Source: JAWXVD01 sp044425705
GTDB taxonomy: Bacteria > Bacillota > Clostridia > Lachnospirales > Lachnospiraceae
DNA: 26,962 nt
Reading direction: 5' to 3'
Assembly (NCBI GenBank): GCA_044425705.1
Contig: JAWXVD010000036.1
Coordinates: forward strand, 1-26,962
Part shown: one piece after another, positions 15,970 through 24,209 of the stretch
How positions within the stretch are numbered: the first letter of the stretch is position 1
Layout: the number at the start of each line of letters is the position of its first letter
Notes under the pieces: model-generated
What the model saw: only the letters and a program-made list of their open reading frames with translations
The model's database searches: none
Told to the model about the DNA's origin: nothing
Position numbers and translations under genes: made by a program

Positions 15970-16003
15970 TTCGCTCCATACAAATTGATTTGTATGGAGC
16001 GAA
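15970..16003. repeat. Near-perfect 34-bp inverted repeat after the DUF4250 gene
   Basis: Arms 15970-15985 and 15988-16003 are fully complementary with TG at the centre (effective loop TTGA). There is no T-run after it on the plus strand, so termination is uncertain. The segment 15978-15993 is also the exact reverse complement of 15936-15951 at the end of the DUF4250 gene, allowing an alternative fold. Confidence 0.75.
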
Positions 16004-16047
16004 CAATTACCAGAACATTTGTCACAAATAAAAAATAGAAAGAGACT

Positions 16048-16073
16048 GTTACAGGTTACGTGTGAACGGTAAC
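16048..16073. repeat. 26-bp palindromic repeat, second copy
   Basis: GTTAC (16048-16052) pairs with GTAAC (16069-16073), with an inner GTT/AAC stem. 23 of 26 positions match the centre of the inverted repeat at 10831-10856. It lies 20 bp before the YkgJ-family ATG, just upstream of its ribosome binding site, so it would be in that gene's leader. Confidence 0.7.
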
Positions 16074-16092
16074 AAGTATCCAGTAGGAGAAT

Positions 16093-16761
16093 ATGGAAAG
16101 AAATATAGAAATAGAAGCAATTTCAGATGGAAAATTATACCATAACAATGATATGGTAAAGATTGGTTGCAATGATTGTGCAGGATGCTTTGAGTGTTGT
16201 CAAGGAATGGGAACTTCTATCACATTGGATCCTTATGATATTTACCAATTAACCACTCATTTGAATTTAAGTTTTGAAGGATTATTAGTAAACCATGTGG
16301 AATTAAATGTTGTTGATGGTATGATTTTGCCAAATTTGAAATTGGATGGCAAGGCAGAGAGATGCTCATTTCTAGATGAGAATGGAAGATGTAACATTCA
16401 TGATTTTCGTCCTGGCATGTGTCGCTTGTTTCCACTAGGAAGAATTTATGAAGAGGGAGATTTTCACTACTTTGTGCAGATACATGAGTGTAAAAAAGAG
16501 AATAAAACCAAGGTGAAAATCAAAAAATGGTTGGGAATTCCTGATTTAAATCAATATGAAACGTTTATCAAAGAGTGGCATTACTTCATACTTCAGTTGC
16601 AACAAAAGATAAAAAGCATAGGAATAGAAGATTTAGATAAGGCGAAACAATGGAACATGATGATATTACAAGAATTTTTCTTGTTGTCTTATGATAGAAA
16701 TGTAGAATTTTATGTGACTTTTAAGGAAAGGCTACATAAAGTACAATCTATATTATTTTGA
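16093..16761 (+). CDS. YkgJ-type cysteine-cluster protein
   Basis: A 222-residue protein of the YkgJ/CxxCxxCC family, thought to bind zinc or an iron-sulfur cluster through its cysteines; the function is unknown. Seen here: C26, C29, C32, C35 and C36 in GCNDCAGCFECC, then C91 and C100 in RCSFLDENGRCNIHDFRPGMCR (split, 90-111) with C110, and C133 in HECKK. All are part of the usual spacing, including the I-H-x-x-R-P-x-x-C-R motif. The C-terminal ~75 residues are helical and poorly conserved by eye. TAGGAGA before the ATG sets the start. A 26-bp palindromic repeat lies just upstream. Confidence 0.9.
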   Translation: MERNIEIEAISDGKLYHNNDMVKIGCNDCAGCFECCQGMGTSITLDPYDIYQLTTHLNLSFEGLLVNHVELNVVDGMILPNLKLDGKAERCSFLDENGRCNIHDFRPGMCRLFPLGRIYEEGDFHYFVQIHECKKENKTKVKIKKWLGIPDLNQYETFIKEWHYFILQLQQKIKSIGIEDLDKAKQWNMMILQEFFLLSYDRNVEFYVTFKERLHKVQSILF

Positions 16762-16834
16762 TAGATGGTTTTTATCACATATTTTTTTATACTTAGCATA
16801 TAATAGGAAGAAAAGTATAGGCGGTATAGTAATT

Positions 16835-17569
16835 TTGACAGTAAGAAATAAAATTAGAGATAAGATATGGAGTTTTAAAGGATTTTCGATATTGTTAGTA
16901 GTTTGCTTGTTTGCTTATATTTTTATGGATGTATTAGAAATTCAAGAAATAAGTAGTAAAGATATTGAAATAATAGAAGCAGAAAAAATAGAAACAGAAA
17001 AAATAGAAACAGAAAAAAAGAAGGTGGCATTAACATTTGATGATGGTCCAAATAAAGTGTATACAGAAACTTTATTAGAGGGACTAGCAGAACGAAATGT
17101 TGTTGCTACTTTTTTTGTAATTGGAAAAAAAGCAGAAGAAAATAGTGAGATTATCGAAAAAATGAATCAGCAAGGACACTTGATTGGCAATCATACATAT
17201 TCCCATATACAATTAACCGCGGAAAATGAAGATATATATAAAGAAGAGATATTGTATACTAATTCTCTATTGGAAGAGATAATAGGGAAAGAAACTCTGT
17301 TCATTCGTCCGCCTTATGGTGTGTGGAATGAAGAATACGAAGAGGACTTAAATATGTTTCCAGTGCTTTGGACAGTTGATCCCTTGGATTGGTGCACATT
17401 AAATGCTAATACTGTGTTTACACGAGTGATCAATGAAGTGAAAGAGAATGATATTATTTTACTTCATGATGATTATGAAACATCGGTAACAGCAGCATTA
17501 GCAATTGTAGATGAATTACAAAAACAAGGATATGAATTTGTAACAGTAGATGAAATTTTATTTAATTAA
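16835..17569 (+). CDS. CE4 polysaccharide deacetylase (PgdA-like)
   Basis: A 244-residue membrane-anchored NodB-domain enzyme, likely removing N-acetyl groups from peptidoglycan or another surface glycan. There is a short basic tail, then a membrane helix (~16-31), then a linker with a Glu/Lys tandem repeat (E-K-I-E-T, from a 15-bp DNA repeat near 16980-17015). The catalytic domain is ~63-240. All canonical motifs are present: TFDDGP (67-72), H120-T-Y-S-H124, R158-PPYG, WTVDPLDW (179-186) and ILLHDD (208-213). Unlike the PdaA-like protein at 9106, both Asp residues of the first motif are intact. No in-frame ATG precedes the membrane helix, so the TTG at 16835, ~10 nt after AGGCGG, is taken as start. 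Confidence 0.9.
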   Translation: MTVRNKIRDKIWSFKGFSILLVVCLFAYIFMDVLEIQEISSKDIEIIEAEKIETEKIETEKKKVALTFDDGPNKVYTETLLEGLAERNVVATFFVIGKKAEENSEIIEKMNQQGHLIGNHTYSHIQLTAENEDIYKEEILYTNSLLEEIIGKETLFIRPPYGVWNEEYEEDLNMFPVLWTVDPLDWCTLNANTVFTRVINEVKENDIILLHDDYETSVTAALAIVDELQKQGYEFVTVDEILFN

Positions 17570-17572
17570 TGA

Positions 17573-17673
17573 AGTCTAGTGATTTGTGTGTATAAAATTG
17601 TAACTTTCAGCCTGTGGCTGAATAGTTACGGTAAAATCATAGACGCCGAGGATGAAAATTTGTTTTTACCCTT
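17573..17673 (+). repeat. Structured intergenic element, copy B
   Basis: Same architecture as 8889-8960: AGTCTAGTGATTT, hairpin one, linker ATAGACGCCGA, hairpin two (17651-17659 with 17663-17671), then CTT. Here hairpin one is larger: it contains GTAACT (17600-17605) with AGTTAC (17624-17629) enclosing TTCAGCC-TGT-GGCTGAA (17606-17622). Copy A has only a CTTG/CAAG stem there. The element starts 3 bp after the deacetylase stop and reaches the stop of the converging oxidoreductase gene. Confidence 0.7.
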
Positions 17674-18633
17674 CTATCTTTGGGCACGGACTTGTTCGAA
17701 GATAGAAATATAATTCATGGTATTTGCGATAGTGTTCACATCACTTTCTTTTTTATCATTTAAATATAAATTAGCAAAATGAGCAATTTCATACATAAAG
17801 CCATTTTCATGCGGTGCAGTAAATGTGTCTAAACATGTGTGATTATCATCATACAGGCTAATGGTGCTACAATTCCAAAAATCGTCAAATTTAATATATC
17901 CAGAATCGCCAAAGGTATAGCCATCATCAGGTCGACGAAGGGTAACACCGTAATATCCAGTGGCAATGATATTATTTGGATATCGTAACATGACTGTACC
18001 ATATTCATCTACACCTGTATCGCCCATCATTTCCATGGCTTTTATTTGGGTTGGCATATTGTTAGCCATGAAATTAGAGAAAGCGATACAATAAACACCT
18101 ACATCTAAAAGACCACCACCCCATAATTCTTTTTCAAATAGACGTCCACCATTACTTTTATCAACCCAAAATGAAAAGGAAGATTGAATACTCTTCAATT
18201 GTCCAATGCGGTTTTGTGCAATCCATTCTTTCGCTTTTACAACAGCAGGTAAATGAAGTGTCCACATACCTTCCATGAATAGTACGTTAGTTTCTTCTAA
18301 AATTGCAGCCAGTTTGTCGGCTTCTTCTTGATTTACTACACTTGGCTTTTCGCATAAAATAGCTTTTCCAGCTTTTGCAGCAAGTGTGATTAATTCTAAA
18401 TGTACACTGTTGATGACTGAAATATAGACAGCATCTACATTTTCATCAGCCAATAAGTCGGCATAATTACCATAGGCTTTTTCAATGCCAAATTCTGAAG
18501 CAAAGGTTGTTGCTCGTTCAAGTTTTGTAGAAGCTACGGCTACAACATTTACAGTATCAACAAAAGTACATGCATTTGCAAATTTATGAGCAATTGTTCC
18601 TGGTCCCATAATACCAAAATTTACTGTTTTCAT
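17674..18633 (-). CDS. Gfo/Idh/MocA-family oxidoreductase
   Basis: A 319-residue NAD(P)-dependent sugar or polyol dehydrogenase, cytoplasmic. Rossmann motif GIMGPGTIA (7-15), the catalytic/cofactor EKP motif (95-97, K96), and the second-domain region GGGLLDVGVYCI (172-183) with the conserved Asp. The overall look is of the dihydrodiol dehydrogenase/anhydrofructose reductase branch; the substrate is not predictable. An upstream in-frame ATG at 18756 would add 41 residues that look unlike the family. The ATG at 18633 follows GGAGAG with proper spacing, so it is chosen. It is divergent from the GH42 gene across ~340 bp, and may act on a sugar released by that locus (inference). Confidence 0.9.
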   Translation of the reverse strand: MKTVNFGIMGPGTIAHKFANACTFVDTVNVVAVASTKLERATTFASEFGIEKAYGNYADLLADENVDAVYISVINSVHLELITLAAKAGKAILCEKPSVVNQEEADKLAAILEETNVLFMEGMWTLHLPAVVKAKEWIAQNRIGQLKSIQSSFSFWVDKSNGGRLFEKELWGGGLLDVGVYCIAFSNFMANNMPTQIKAMEMMGDTGVDEYGTVMLRYPNNIIATGYYGVTLRRPDDGYTFGDSGYIKFDDFWNCSTISLYDDNHTCLDTFTAPHENGFMYEIAHFANLYLNDKKESDVNTIANTMNYISIFEQVRAQR

Positions 18634-18797
18634 AGGTCTCTCCATTTCTTTACCATGTACATACATATCACTAAATAGATAAAGTAGATTACAGTACATG
18701 ACACTGTTGTTTTTATGTAATATTTTCATTATAACAAAGTGAAAATTCTTTTTCAACGGATTATCCTAAGCTAAATCAGGGAAAAAAATTAGATGTT

Positions 18798-18847
18798 GGA
18801 AAAGTTGTGAAATTATACTGTTTCTTTTGGGAAAAGTTGTTTATAAT
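18798..18847 (+). promoter_or_regulatory. Direct repeat and -10 upstream of the GH42 operon
   Basis: GGAAAAGTTGT occurs at 18798-18808 and again at 18830-18840, 32 bp apart, and the second ends 1 bp before TATAAT (18842-18847). No good -35 stands 17 bp before that -10, which fits an activator-dependent promoter with the repeats as its sites. The rest of the ~340-bp gap between the divergent genes is AT-rich with no further gene. Confidence 0.5.
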
Positions 18848-18977
18848 GAAAAAAATGTATTTTGAGAGTCTACAATTGAATTTCTTTGGAATCAAAGTTT
18901 TCCAGTTAAGAGAAGTGATGGTTATAAGAGTGATAATTGGATTATGAAAGTTAATGAAGGGGAAAAGGAGAAGAAGG

Positions 18978-20981
18978 ATGAAAAGGAAACATTTGTTATA
19001 TGGAATGGCATATTATAATGAATATATGCCTAGTGAAAGAATAGAAGAGGATATTAAGCTTTTTCAAGAAGCTAATATTAATGTGATACGTATTGCTGAA
19101 TCCACATGGTCCACAGAGGAACCAGAAGAAGGCGTGTTTGATTTCCATCATATTGAATCTGTTTTGGAAGCGACTATGAAAGCAGGGATTTCAGTGATTG
19201 TGGGAACACCTACATATGCCATTCCACCTTGGTTGGCGAAACGATATCCAGAAGTAATTGTCACCACCAAGGAAGGGAAAGATGTCTATGGTAGACGTCA
19301 AAATATGGATATTACCCATCCAGCATATTTGTTTTATGGGGAGAGAATTATTAGAAAATTGATGGAATGTGTGACTAAATATCCTAATGTTATCGGTGTC
19401 CAATTAGATAATGAAACGAAACATTATGATACCTGTAGTGACAATGTAGTGAAGAAATTTATTGCATATTTAAGAAATAAATTTGTTACAATTGATGCAT
19501 TAAATCATGAGTTTGGATTTAATTATTGGAGTAACCGAGTAGATTCTTGGGAGAATATTCCGAGTCCAGTTGGAACAATCAATGGAAGTTTTGGGGCAGA
19601 GTTTGCCAAGTTCCAAAGAGTATTAGTAGATGAGTTTCTTATGTGGGAATCAAATATTGTTAGTGAATATTTGACTGAGGAACAGTTTATTACTCATAAT
19701 TTTGATTTTGAATGGCGAGGTCATTCTTACGGTATGCAAACTGATGTAAATCACAAGACGGCATCAAAAGCAGTGACTTTAGCAGGGTGTGATATTTATC
19801 ACAATACACAAAACTTATTAACAGGAAAAGAAATTGCATTAGGTGGAGACATCATGCGAAGTCTAAAAGATGATAATTATTTCGTATTGGAAACACAAGC
19901 GCAAGGTCAAGTGCAGTGGTTGCCTTATAATGGACAAATTCGTTTACAAGCCTTTAGTCATATTGCATCTGGCGCTAATTCGGTAATGTATTGGCATTGG
20001 CATTCTATACATAATTCCTTTGAAACATACTGGAAAGGTATCTTAAGCCATGATTTGCAGAAAAACCGTGTTTATGAGGAAGTTTCTACGGTAGGGCGAG
20101 ATTTTCATGGGATAGGGTCTCATTTATTAAATCTGAAAAAAGAAAATAAGGTTGCAGTTTTAATTAGCAATGAAGCGGCAACTGGATTAGATTGGTTCCA
20201 AACACCTGATAACCAATTGAAATATAATGATTTCTTAAGATGGGTGTATGATAGCTTATTTGAATTAAATGTAGAAGTGGATATTCTTTTCCCACAGGAT
20301 GGATACAAATTCAATCAATACAAGATGATTGTAGTTCCTACTTTATATAGTGCGGATGATGCGTTGTTGGAACAACTATCTGATTTTTGTATATCTGGAG
20401 GAACATTAGTGGGAACCTTTAAAACAGGGTTTGCAAATGAATATCTTACAGTACCTGCTGTTGTACAACCTAGAAAATTAGTAGACTGTTTTGGTATTTC
20501 ATACAATGAATATACCATGCCAGTGGATACTAGTTTGGTAGATGATGATTTTCAATTAAATAAAGATAGTAGAAAAATCAGTGTATGGATGGAACTTCTG
20601 AAATTACAAACAGCTACTGCCATTTCTTATTATGACAATGAAAGTTTTGGTAAATACGCAGCTGTGACTAAAAACCATTTTGGAAAAGGAAATGCCTATT
20701 ACATTGGATGTTATACAAGCAAAGAATATTTAAAATCTGTATTTAGCAAAATATTAAAAGAAAATAATTTGTGGAGTCATGAGCAAGATGCTGGTATATG
20801 TATAAAACAAGGTGTAAATGACTTTGACAAAAAAATTGTATTTTTCTTGAATTATTCAGCAGAAACAAAAGAAATAATCAATATGTATGGAACAGGGGAA
20901 GAATTGTTGTCACAAACTAAGGTAGAAGAATTAGAACAATTACAGGTGGAGCCTTGGGGTGTGAAAATTATAGAAATTTAA
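18978..20981 (+). CDS. GH42 beta-galactosidase
   Basis: A 667-residue cytoplasmic glycoside hydrolase family 42 enzyme (no signal peptide) that releases beta-linked galactose, or a related sugar, from oligosaccharides. The (beta/alpha)8 barrel (~1-370) starts with the family motif YGMAYYNEYMPSERIEEDI, has acid/base E146 in VQLDNETKHY and nucleophile E305 in FVLETQAQGQ. The middle domain (~385-590) resembles the trimerisation (glutamine amidotransferase-like) domain, with VPTLYSADDALLEQL and GTLVGTFKTGF. The C-terminus (~600-667) is the small beta domain. Start: ATG at 18978 has AAGGAG 7 nt before it; the upstream in-frame ATG at 18954 would place that site inside the protein. First gene of the sugar locus. 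Confidence 0.92.
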   Translation: MKRKHLLYGMAYYNEYMPSERIEEDIKLFQEANINVIRIAESTWSTEEPEEGVFDFHHIESVLEATMKAGISVIVGTPTYAIPPWLAKRYPEVIVTTKEGKDVYGRRQNMDITHPAYLFYGERIIRKLMECVTKYPNVIGVQLDNETKHYDTCSDNVVKKFIAYLRNKFVTIDALNHEFGFNYWSNRVDSWENIPSPVGTINGSFGAEFAKFQRVLVDEFLMWESNIVSEYLTEEQFITHNFDFEWRGHSYGMQTDVNHKTASKAVTLAGCDIYHNTQNLLTGKEIALGGDIMRSLKDDNYFVLETQAQGQVQWLPYNGQIRLQAFSHIASGANSVMYWHWHSIHNSFETYWKGILSHDLQKNRVYEEVSTVGRDFHGIGSHLLNLKKENKVAVLISNEAATGLDWFQTPDNQLKYNDFLRWVYDSLFELNVEVDILFPQDGYKFNQYKMIVVPTLYSADDALLEQLSDFCISGGTLVGTFKTGFANEYLTVPAVVQPRKLVDCFGISYNEYTMPVDTSLVDDDFQLNKDSRKISVWMELLKLQTATAISYYDNESFGKYAAVTKNHFGKGNAYYIGCYTSKEYLKSVFSKILKENNLWSHEQDAGICIKQGVNDFDKKIVFFLNYSAETKEIINMYGTGEELLSQTKVEELEQLQVEPWGVKIIEI

Positions 20982-21029
20982 AAGGGACGTAATTATTCAA
21001 TAATTAAATAGAAAGAGATGGTGATTGAA

Positions 21030-21527
21030 ATGAAATTAGAACAAGCTATTAGTATTTTAAAAGAACAAGAAGAAAAATTAGTATTTTCACAATTTACTAA
21101 TGAAGATGCATGGAATATTGGATGTGCAATTGTAAAGGATGCTATGGAACACGGGTATCAAATTGCAACCAGCATTCGTTTGAACAATGGATATGTAGTA
21201 TTTCAACATGGTTGTGCTGGTAGCAATCTAGATAATGAATTTTGGATGACTAGAAAAAGTAATTCTGTAAAACGATTAGAAATGAGTTCTTTAAGATTAT
21301 GGGCACAAATTACAGAGCAAGGAGAAAAATTAGAAAATCGTTTTATGGATCCAAAAGAATATGCTTTGTGTGGCGGTGGATTTCCTATTATTGTGAAAAA
21401 TGTAGGTGTGATTGGAACTATTATGGTATCGGGACTAGATCATATTGCAGATCACAATATGATAGTTGACCATGTGGCTGAATATTTGGGACGTATTATT
21501 GATAGATTTGAAGAAGTAGAAGTATAG
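21030..21527 (+). CDS. UPF0303 / heme-degrading-domain-like protein
   Basis: A 165-residue protein of the UPF0303 family (HbpS/GlcG-like DUF336 fold). Seen: IATSIRLNNGYVVFQHGCAG, NEFWMTRKSNSV, MDPKEYALCGGGFPIIVKN and VGVIGTIMVSGL, the usual order for this family. Some relatives bind heme; the biochemical role of most members is unknown. It sits 48 bp after GH42 and before the sugar isomerase-like gene, so a part in sugar metabolism or its regulation is suggested by context only. Start: ATG at 21030 rather than 21018, because GGTGAT, which extends the complement of the 16S 3' end, is then 5-6 nt upstream. Confidence 0.85.
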   Translation: MKLEQAISILKEQEEKLVFSQFTNEDAWNIGCAIVKDAMEHGYQIATSIRLNNGYVVFQHGCAGSNLDNEFWMTRKSNSVKRLEMSSLRLWAQITEQGEKLENRFMDPKEYALCGGGFPIIVKNVGVIGTIMVSGLDHIADHNMIVDHVAEYLGRIIDRFEEVEV

Positions 21528-21529
21528 TT

Positions 21530-21579
21530 ACATATTCAGTCACAAGAAACACTAGGCTGTTTCCAGTGACTGGATATGT
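21530..21579 (+). other. Intercistronic stem-loop
   Basis: A 14-bp stem (21530-21543 with 21566-21579, one G-U) encloses GAAAC/GTTTC (21546-21550, 21559-21563). It starts 3 bp after the UPF0303 stop and has no T-run, so it is more likely an mRNA processing or stability element than a terminator. Confidence 0.6.
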
Positions 21580-21633
21580 AAAACAAGCGATCAGTAGAAC
21601 TTGTTAGATCATGAGAAAGGTATAGGTATTAGT

Positions 21634-22422
21634 ATGAAATATGGAGCATGTACATGGAGTTGGCCAGTAAAAGTAAAAGATAGTTTTGCATTTGCAAAAG
21701 AATTAGGATTAGATGGTATTAGTATTTCTATAGAAGTGGAAGATGGAATTTGCCAATTATCAGAGGTAGCATTACAGGAAGAATATTTAGAATTATCAAA
21801 AAAATATGATGTAGAAATTGCAGCATTAGCAGTGAATGCATTATGTACCTATGGTATGAGTAAAAGCAGTAAGTATGATATTGTAAAATCTATTTTGGAG
21901 CAATCAGTTGCCATTGCTAAAAATATGGGAGTGAAAGTGTTGCAACTACCTAGTTTTATGGACGGTGAAATCCATAATGAAGAAGAATTGGTGCAAACAA
22001 TTCAATGTTTGACTTATGCGGTATTTTTAGTTGAGGGAACAGGAATTGAAATTGGGTATGAAAATGTATTGACGTATGAAGAAAATATGCGGATTTATGA
22101 AATTATGAAGGATAAACCATACTTCATCTATTTTGACACACAAAATCCAGTACGCTTTGCCAATATGAAAGAACCAGAAGTTTTAGCGGAAAGATTGATG
22201 CCATATATTCAGCAGATGCATGTAAAGGATAGCTATGAAGATGTAACAATTCCATTACAATTAGGAGAAGGAACAACTAGATATCATGAAGTGATTCAGA
22301 AATTTATAGATAGCGGATACGATAAATGGGTGATATTAGAAAGTGAATATGCAGTGTATCCAAATTATAAAGAAATTATAGAAAAGGATATTGTAAATTT
22401 AAAGAAAATATTTGCAAGATAA
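21634..22422 (+). CDS. Sugar phosphate isomerase/epimerase-like TIM barrel
   Basis: A 262-residue protein of the xylose isomerase-like TIM-barrel superfamily (AP endonuclease 2 fold), typical of sugar or polyol isomerases and epimerases that use a divalent metal. N-terminus KYGACTWSWPV; likely metal ligands are Glu in IEIGYENV, Asp in YFDTQNP, His in QMHVKDS and Glu in WVILESEY. LGEGTTRYHEVIQ is the usual sixth/seventh strand segment. The in-frame TTG at 21601 would add 11 unconserved residues, so the ATG at 21634 is preferred. It is the third gene of the sugar locus, and a terminator follows. Substrate unknown. Confidence 0.88.
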   Translation: MKYGACTWSWPVKVKDSFAFAKELGLDGISISIEVEDGICQLSEVALQEEYLELSKKYDVEIAALAVNALCTYGMSKSSKYDIVKSILEQSVAIAKNMGVKVLQLPSFMDGEIHNEEELVQTIQCLTYAVFLVEGTGIEIGYENVLTYEENMRIYEIMKDKPYFIYFDTQNPVRFANMKEPEVLAERLMPYIQQMHVKDSYEDVTIPLQLGEGTTRYHEVIQKFIDSGYDKWVILESEYAVYPNYKEIIEKDIVNLKKIFAR

Positions 22423-22486
22423 TCTGTACTATATAAAATATACGTTTTGACGAATAATTATTATAAAAATATGTGCATTTTTTGAT

Positions 22487-22530
22487 ATGCAAGGGGCAGG
22501 AATAGACTTCACTCCTTGCATTTTATTTTT
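22487..22530 (+). terminator. Intrinsic terminator of the GH42-UPF0303-isomerase operon
   Basis: The stem ATGCAAGGGG (22487-22496) pairs with CTCCTTGCAT (22512-22521, one G-U), followed by TTTATTTTT. It separates the enzyme genes from the ABC transporter genes, which must therefore have their own promoter. Confidence 0.85.
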
Positions 22531-22641
22531 GGATTAAGCATAAAGCACAAAAAAAATACGAAAAATAAAAATTCTATGTACAACATTAAAAAAGTCCACC
22601 TTTTCTATTAATATTTTGCATGTTCAAAATATTCAGAATGA

Positions 22642-22658
22642 GTTAACATATTGTTAAC
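22642..22658 (+). promoter_or_regulatory. Candidate operator before the sugar-binding protein gene
   Basis: Two GTTAAC palindromes (22642-22647 and 22653-22658) lie 11 bp apart, the second within the 10-bp palindrome TTGTTAACAA (22651-22660). They are 16-33 bp before the AAGGAGG of the binding protein gene, where a repressor would block. I could not fix a -35/-10 pair in this AT-rich stretch. Confidence 0.4.
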
Positions 22659-22686
22659 AAATAAATGACCTATAAGGAGGTAAACA

Positions 22687-24051
22687 ATGAAAAAGAAATT
22701 AATAGCATTGTTATTAAGTATGACTATGGTGACTAGCCTAGTAGCTTGTGGAAGTAGTGATACAGCAACAACAACAGAAACAACAACAGCAACAGAAACA
22801 GAGGAAGTTGCAGAAGAAGCAGCTACAGAAGTAGCAAGTGAAGTTCATTTAAAAATGGTAATCAGTATTCCAAGATTTGAAGACCAATTCACAACATATT
22901 TTGATCAATTCTGTGTAAAATATGAAGAAGAAAATGGAGTAAAAGTTACATATGAATTAGAATTGCCAGAAGATAACACTTCAGCAGTACTTCAAACAAG
23001 ATTAACAACAGGCGATCAAGTTGATATTTACGCACTTCACGCATTACAAGATTTACCACAATATGCAGCAGCTGGATATGTGGAATCAATGGAAGGTGAA
23101 GAATGGGTTGACAAAATGTTTGACAGCGCTATCACAGCAGTTTCATATCAAGGCGAAGCAATGGGTGTTTTATTAGAATCTTTTGAATGGGGTTACTTAT
23201 ACAACAAAGATATCTTTGCAGAAGTTGGTATTACAGAATTCGAACAAATGCCAACTACATTAACTGAAATGGAAGAACTTTGTAACACATTAGTAGATGC
23301 TGGATATACACCATTCGTATTATCTTACAAAGATATTCCTTGGACATATTGGCCAATGCAATTATCAAAAGGTGCTATGTGTAAATCACAAGATGATTTA
23401 TTAGATTGGTTTAGCAGAATGAATCAAAGTGATGCATCATTTGCAGAAATCGAAGGATTATTCGATGCAGTTAACTTAGCGAACGAATACGGCGATACAA
23501 CAAAAGCATTAGATATGAGTACTGATGATGGTGTAGCAGCATTTGCATTAGGACAAGGTGCTATGATTATTACAGGTCCTTGGTACGCTGAATCAATTTT
23601 AGCAGTAAATCCAGACATGAACTTTGGTATGGGAGCTTTACCAGTATCTGAAGATCCAGACGAATGTATGATTAACTCAAGTGCTTCTACAATGTTAGTT
23701 GTAAACTCAGCTAGTGAAAACAAAGAAGTTGCAGCTGCTTTATTAGGATACTTCCTTGATGATGAAGATTCAATGTGGTTCTATGATGCTTGTGTATTCA
23801 ATCCTGTAACACAAACTCAAAATGACAACATGGTAATTAATCCTTGGGTATTAGATGGTAAAGATTGGGTTAATGCTGGTAAATATTACATGGATGATGA
23901 AACAACTCCAAGTACTTGTGTAGATGATATTGCTAGTATGGCACAAGCATGGTTTGCAGGTGAATTAACAGACGAAGGATTTATCGAAAAAGCAGATGGA
24001 TTCTGGCATGATTCTAACTCTGCATTAGGCGAACAAGAAGCGTTAGAATAG
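22687..24051 (+). CDS. Sugar ABC transporter substrate-binding lipoprotein
   Basis: A 454-residue extracellular solute-binding protein (family 1, MalE/UgpB-like), the receptor of the importer encoded by the next two genes. The lipoprotein signal ends with SLVAC, lipidation at C21. A Thr/Glu-rich linker (~24-52) follows. The folded domain has HLKMVISIPRFEDQFTTYFDQF, GVLLESFEWGYLYNKDIFAEVG (split over the hinge region) and GQGAMIITGPWYAES, all typical of sugar-binding proteins; several Trp/Tyr residues (WTYWPM, WGY) suit sugar stacking. The start follows AAGGAGG. Codon use is more biased than in neighbouring genes, suggesting high expression. The ligand may be the oligosaccharide cut by GH42/GH106. 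Confidence 0.92.
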   Translation: MKKKLIALLLSMTMVTSLVACGSSDTATTTETTTATETEEVAEEAATEVASEVHLKMVISIPRFEDQFTTYFDQFCVKYEEENGVKVTYELELPEDNTSAVLQTRLTTGDQVDIYALHALQDLPQYAAAGYVESMEGEEWVDKMFDSAITAVSYQGEAMGVLLESFEWGYLYNKDIFAEVGITEFEQMPTTLTEMEELCNTLVDAGYTPFVLSYKDIPWTYWPMQLSKGAMCKSQDDLLDWFSRMNQSDASFAEIEGLFDAVNLANEYGDTTKALDMSTDDGVAAFALGQGAMIITGPWYAESILAVNPDMNFGMGALPVSEDPDECMINSSASTMLVVNSASENKEVAAALLGYFLDDEDSMWFYDACVFNPVTQTQNDNMVINPWVLDGKDWVNAGKYYMDDETTPSTCVDDIASMAQAWFAGELTDEGFIEKADGFWHDSNSALGEQEALE

Positions 24052-24085
24052 GAAATAAAATTATTTGTTAAATAATTAAGAGTTG

Positions 24086-24141
24086 AAATGGTCATTTAGG
24101 GACGGAAGAATGTATATTCCCATAGCTCTAAATGACCATTT
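24086..24141 (+). other. Stem-loop between binding protein and permease genes
   Basis: A perfect 14-bp stem (24086-24099 with 24128-24141) with a 28-nt loop, followed by GTTTT. Such hairpins often protect the binding-protein mRNA or partly terminate, giving more receptor than permease (known from other binding-protein operons; inferred here). The 158-bp gap shows no other feature. Confidence 0.7.
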
Positions 24142-24209
24142 GTTTTAAAGAGTAATGACCTGTAAAATATAATAACATCATAGAAAAAAATGGAAAGGAA
24201 AGCAAAAAT

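Noticed and set aside
18634..18756. 41-residue N-terminal extension of the Gfo/Idh/MocA protein
   Set aside because: The Rossmann fold begins at the internal ATG at 18633, which has its own GGAGAG; the extension is hydrophobic and unlike the family.
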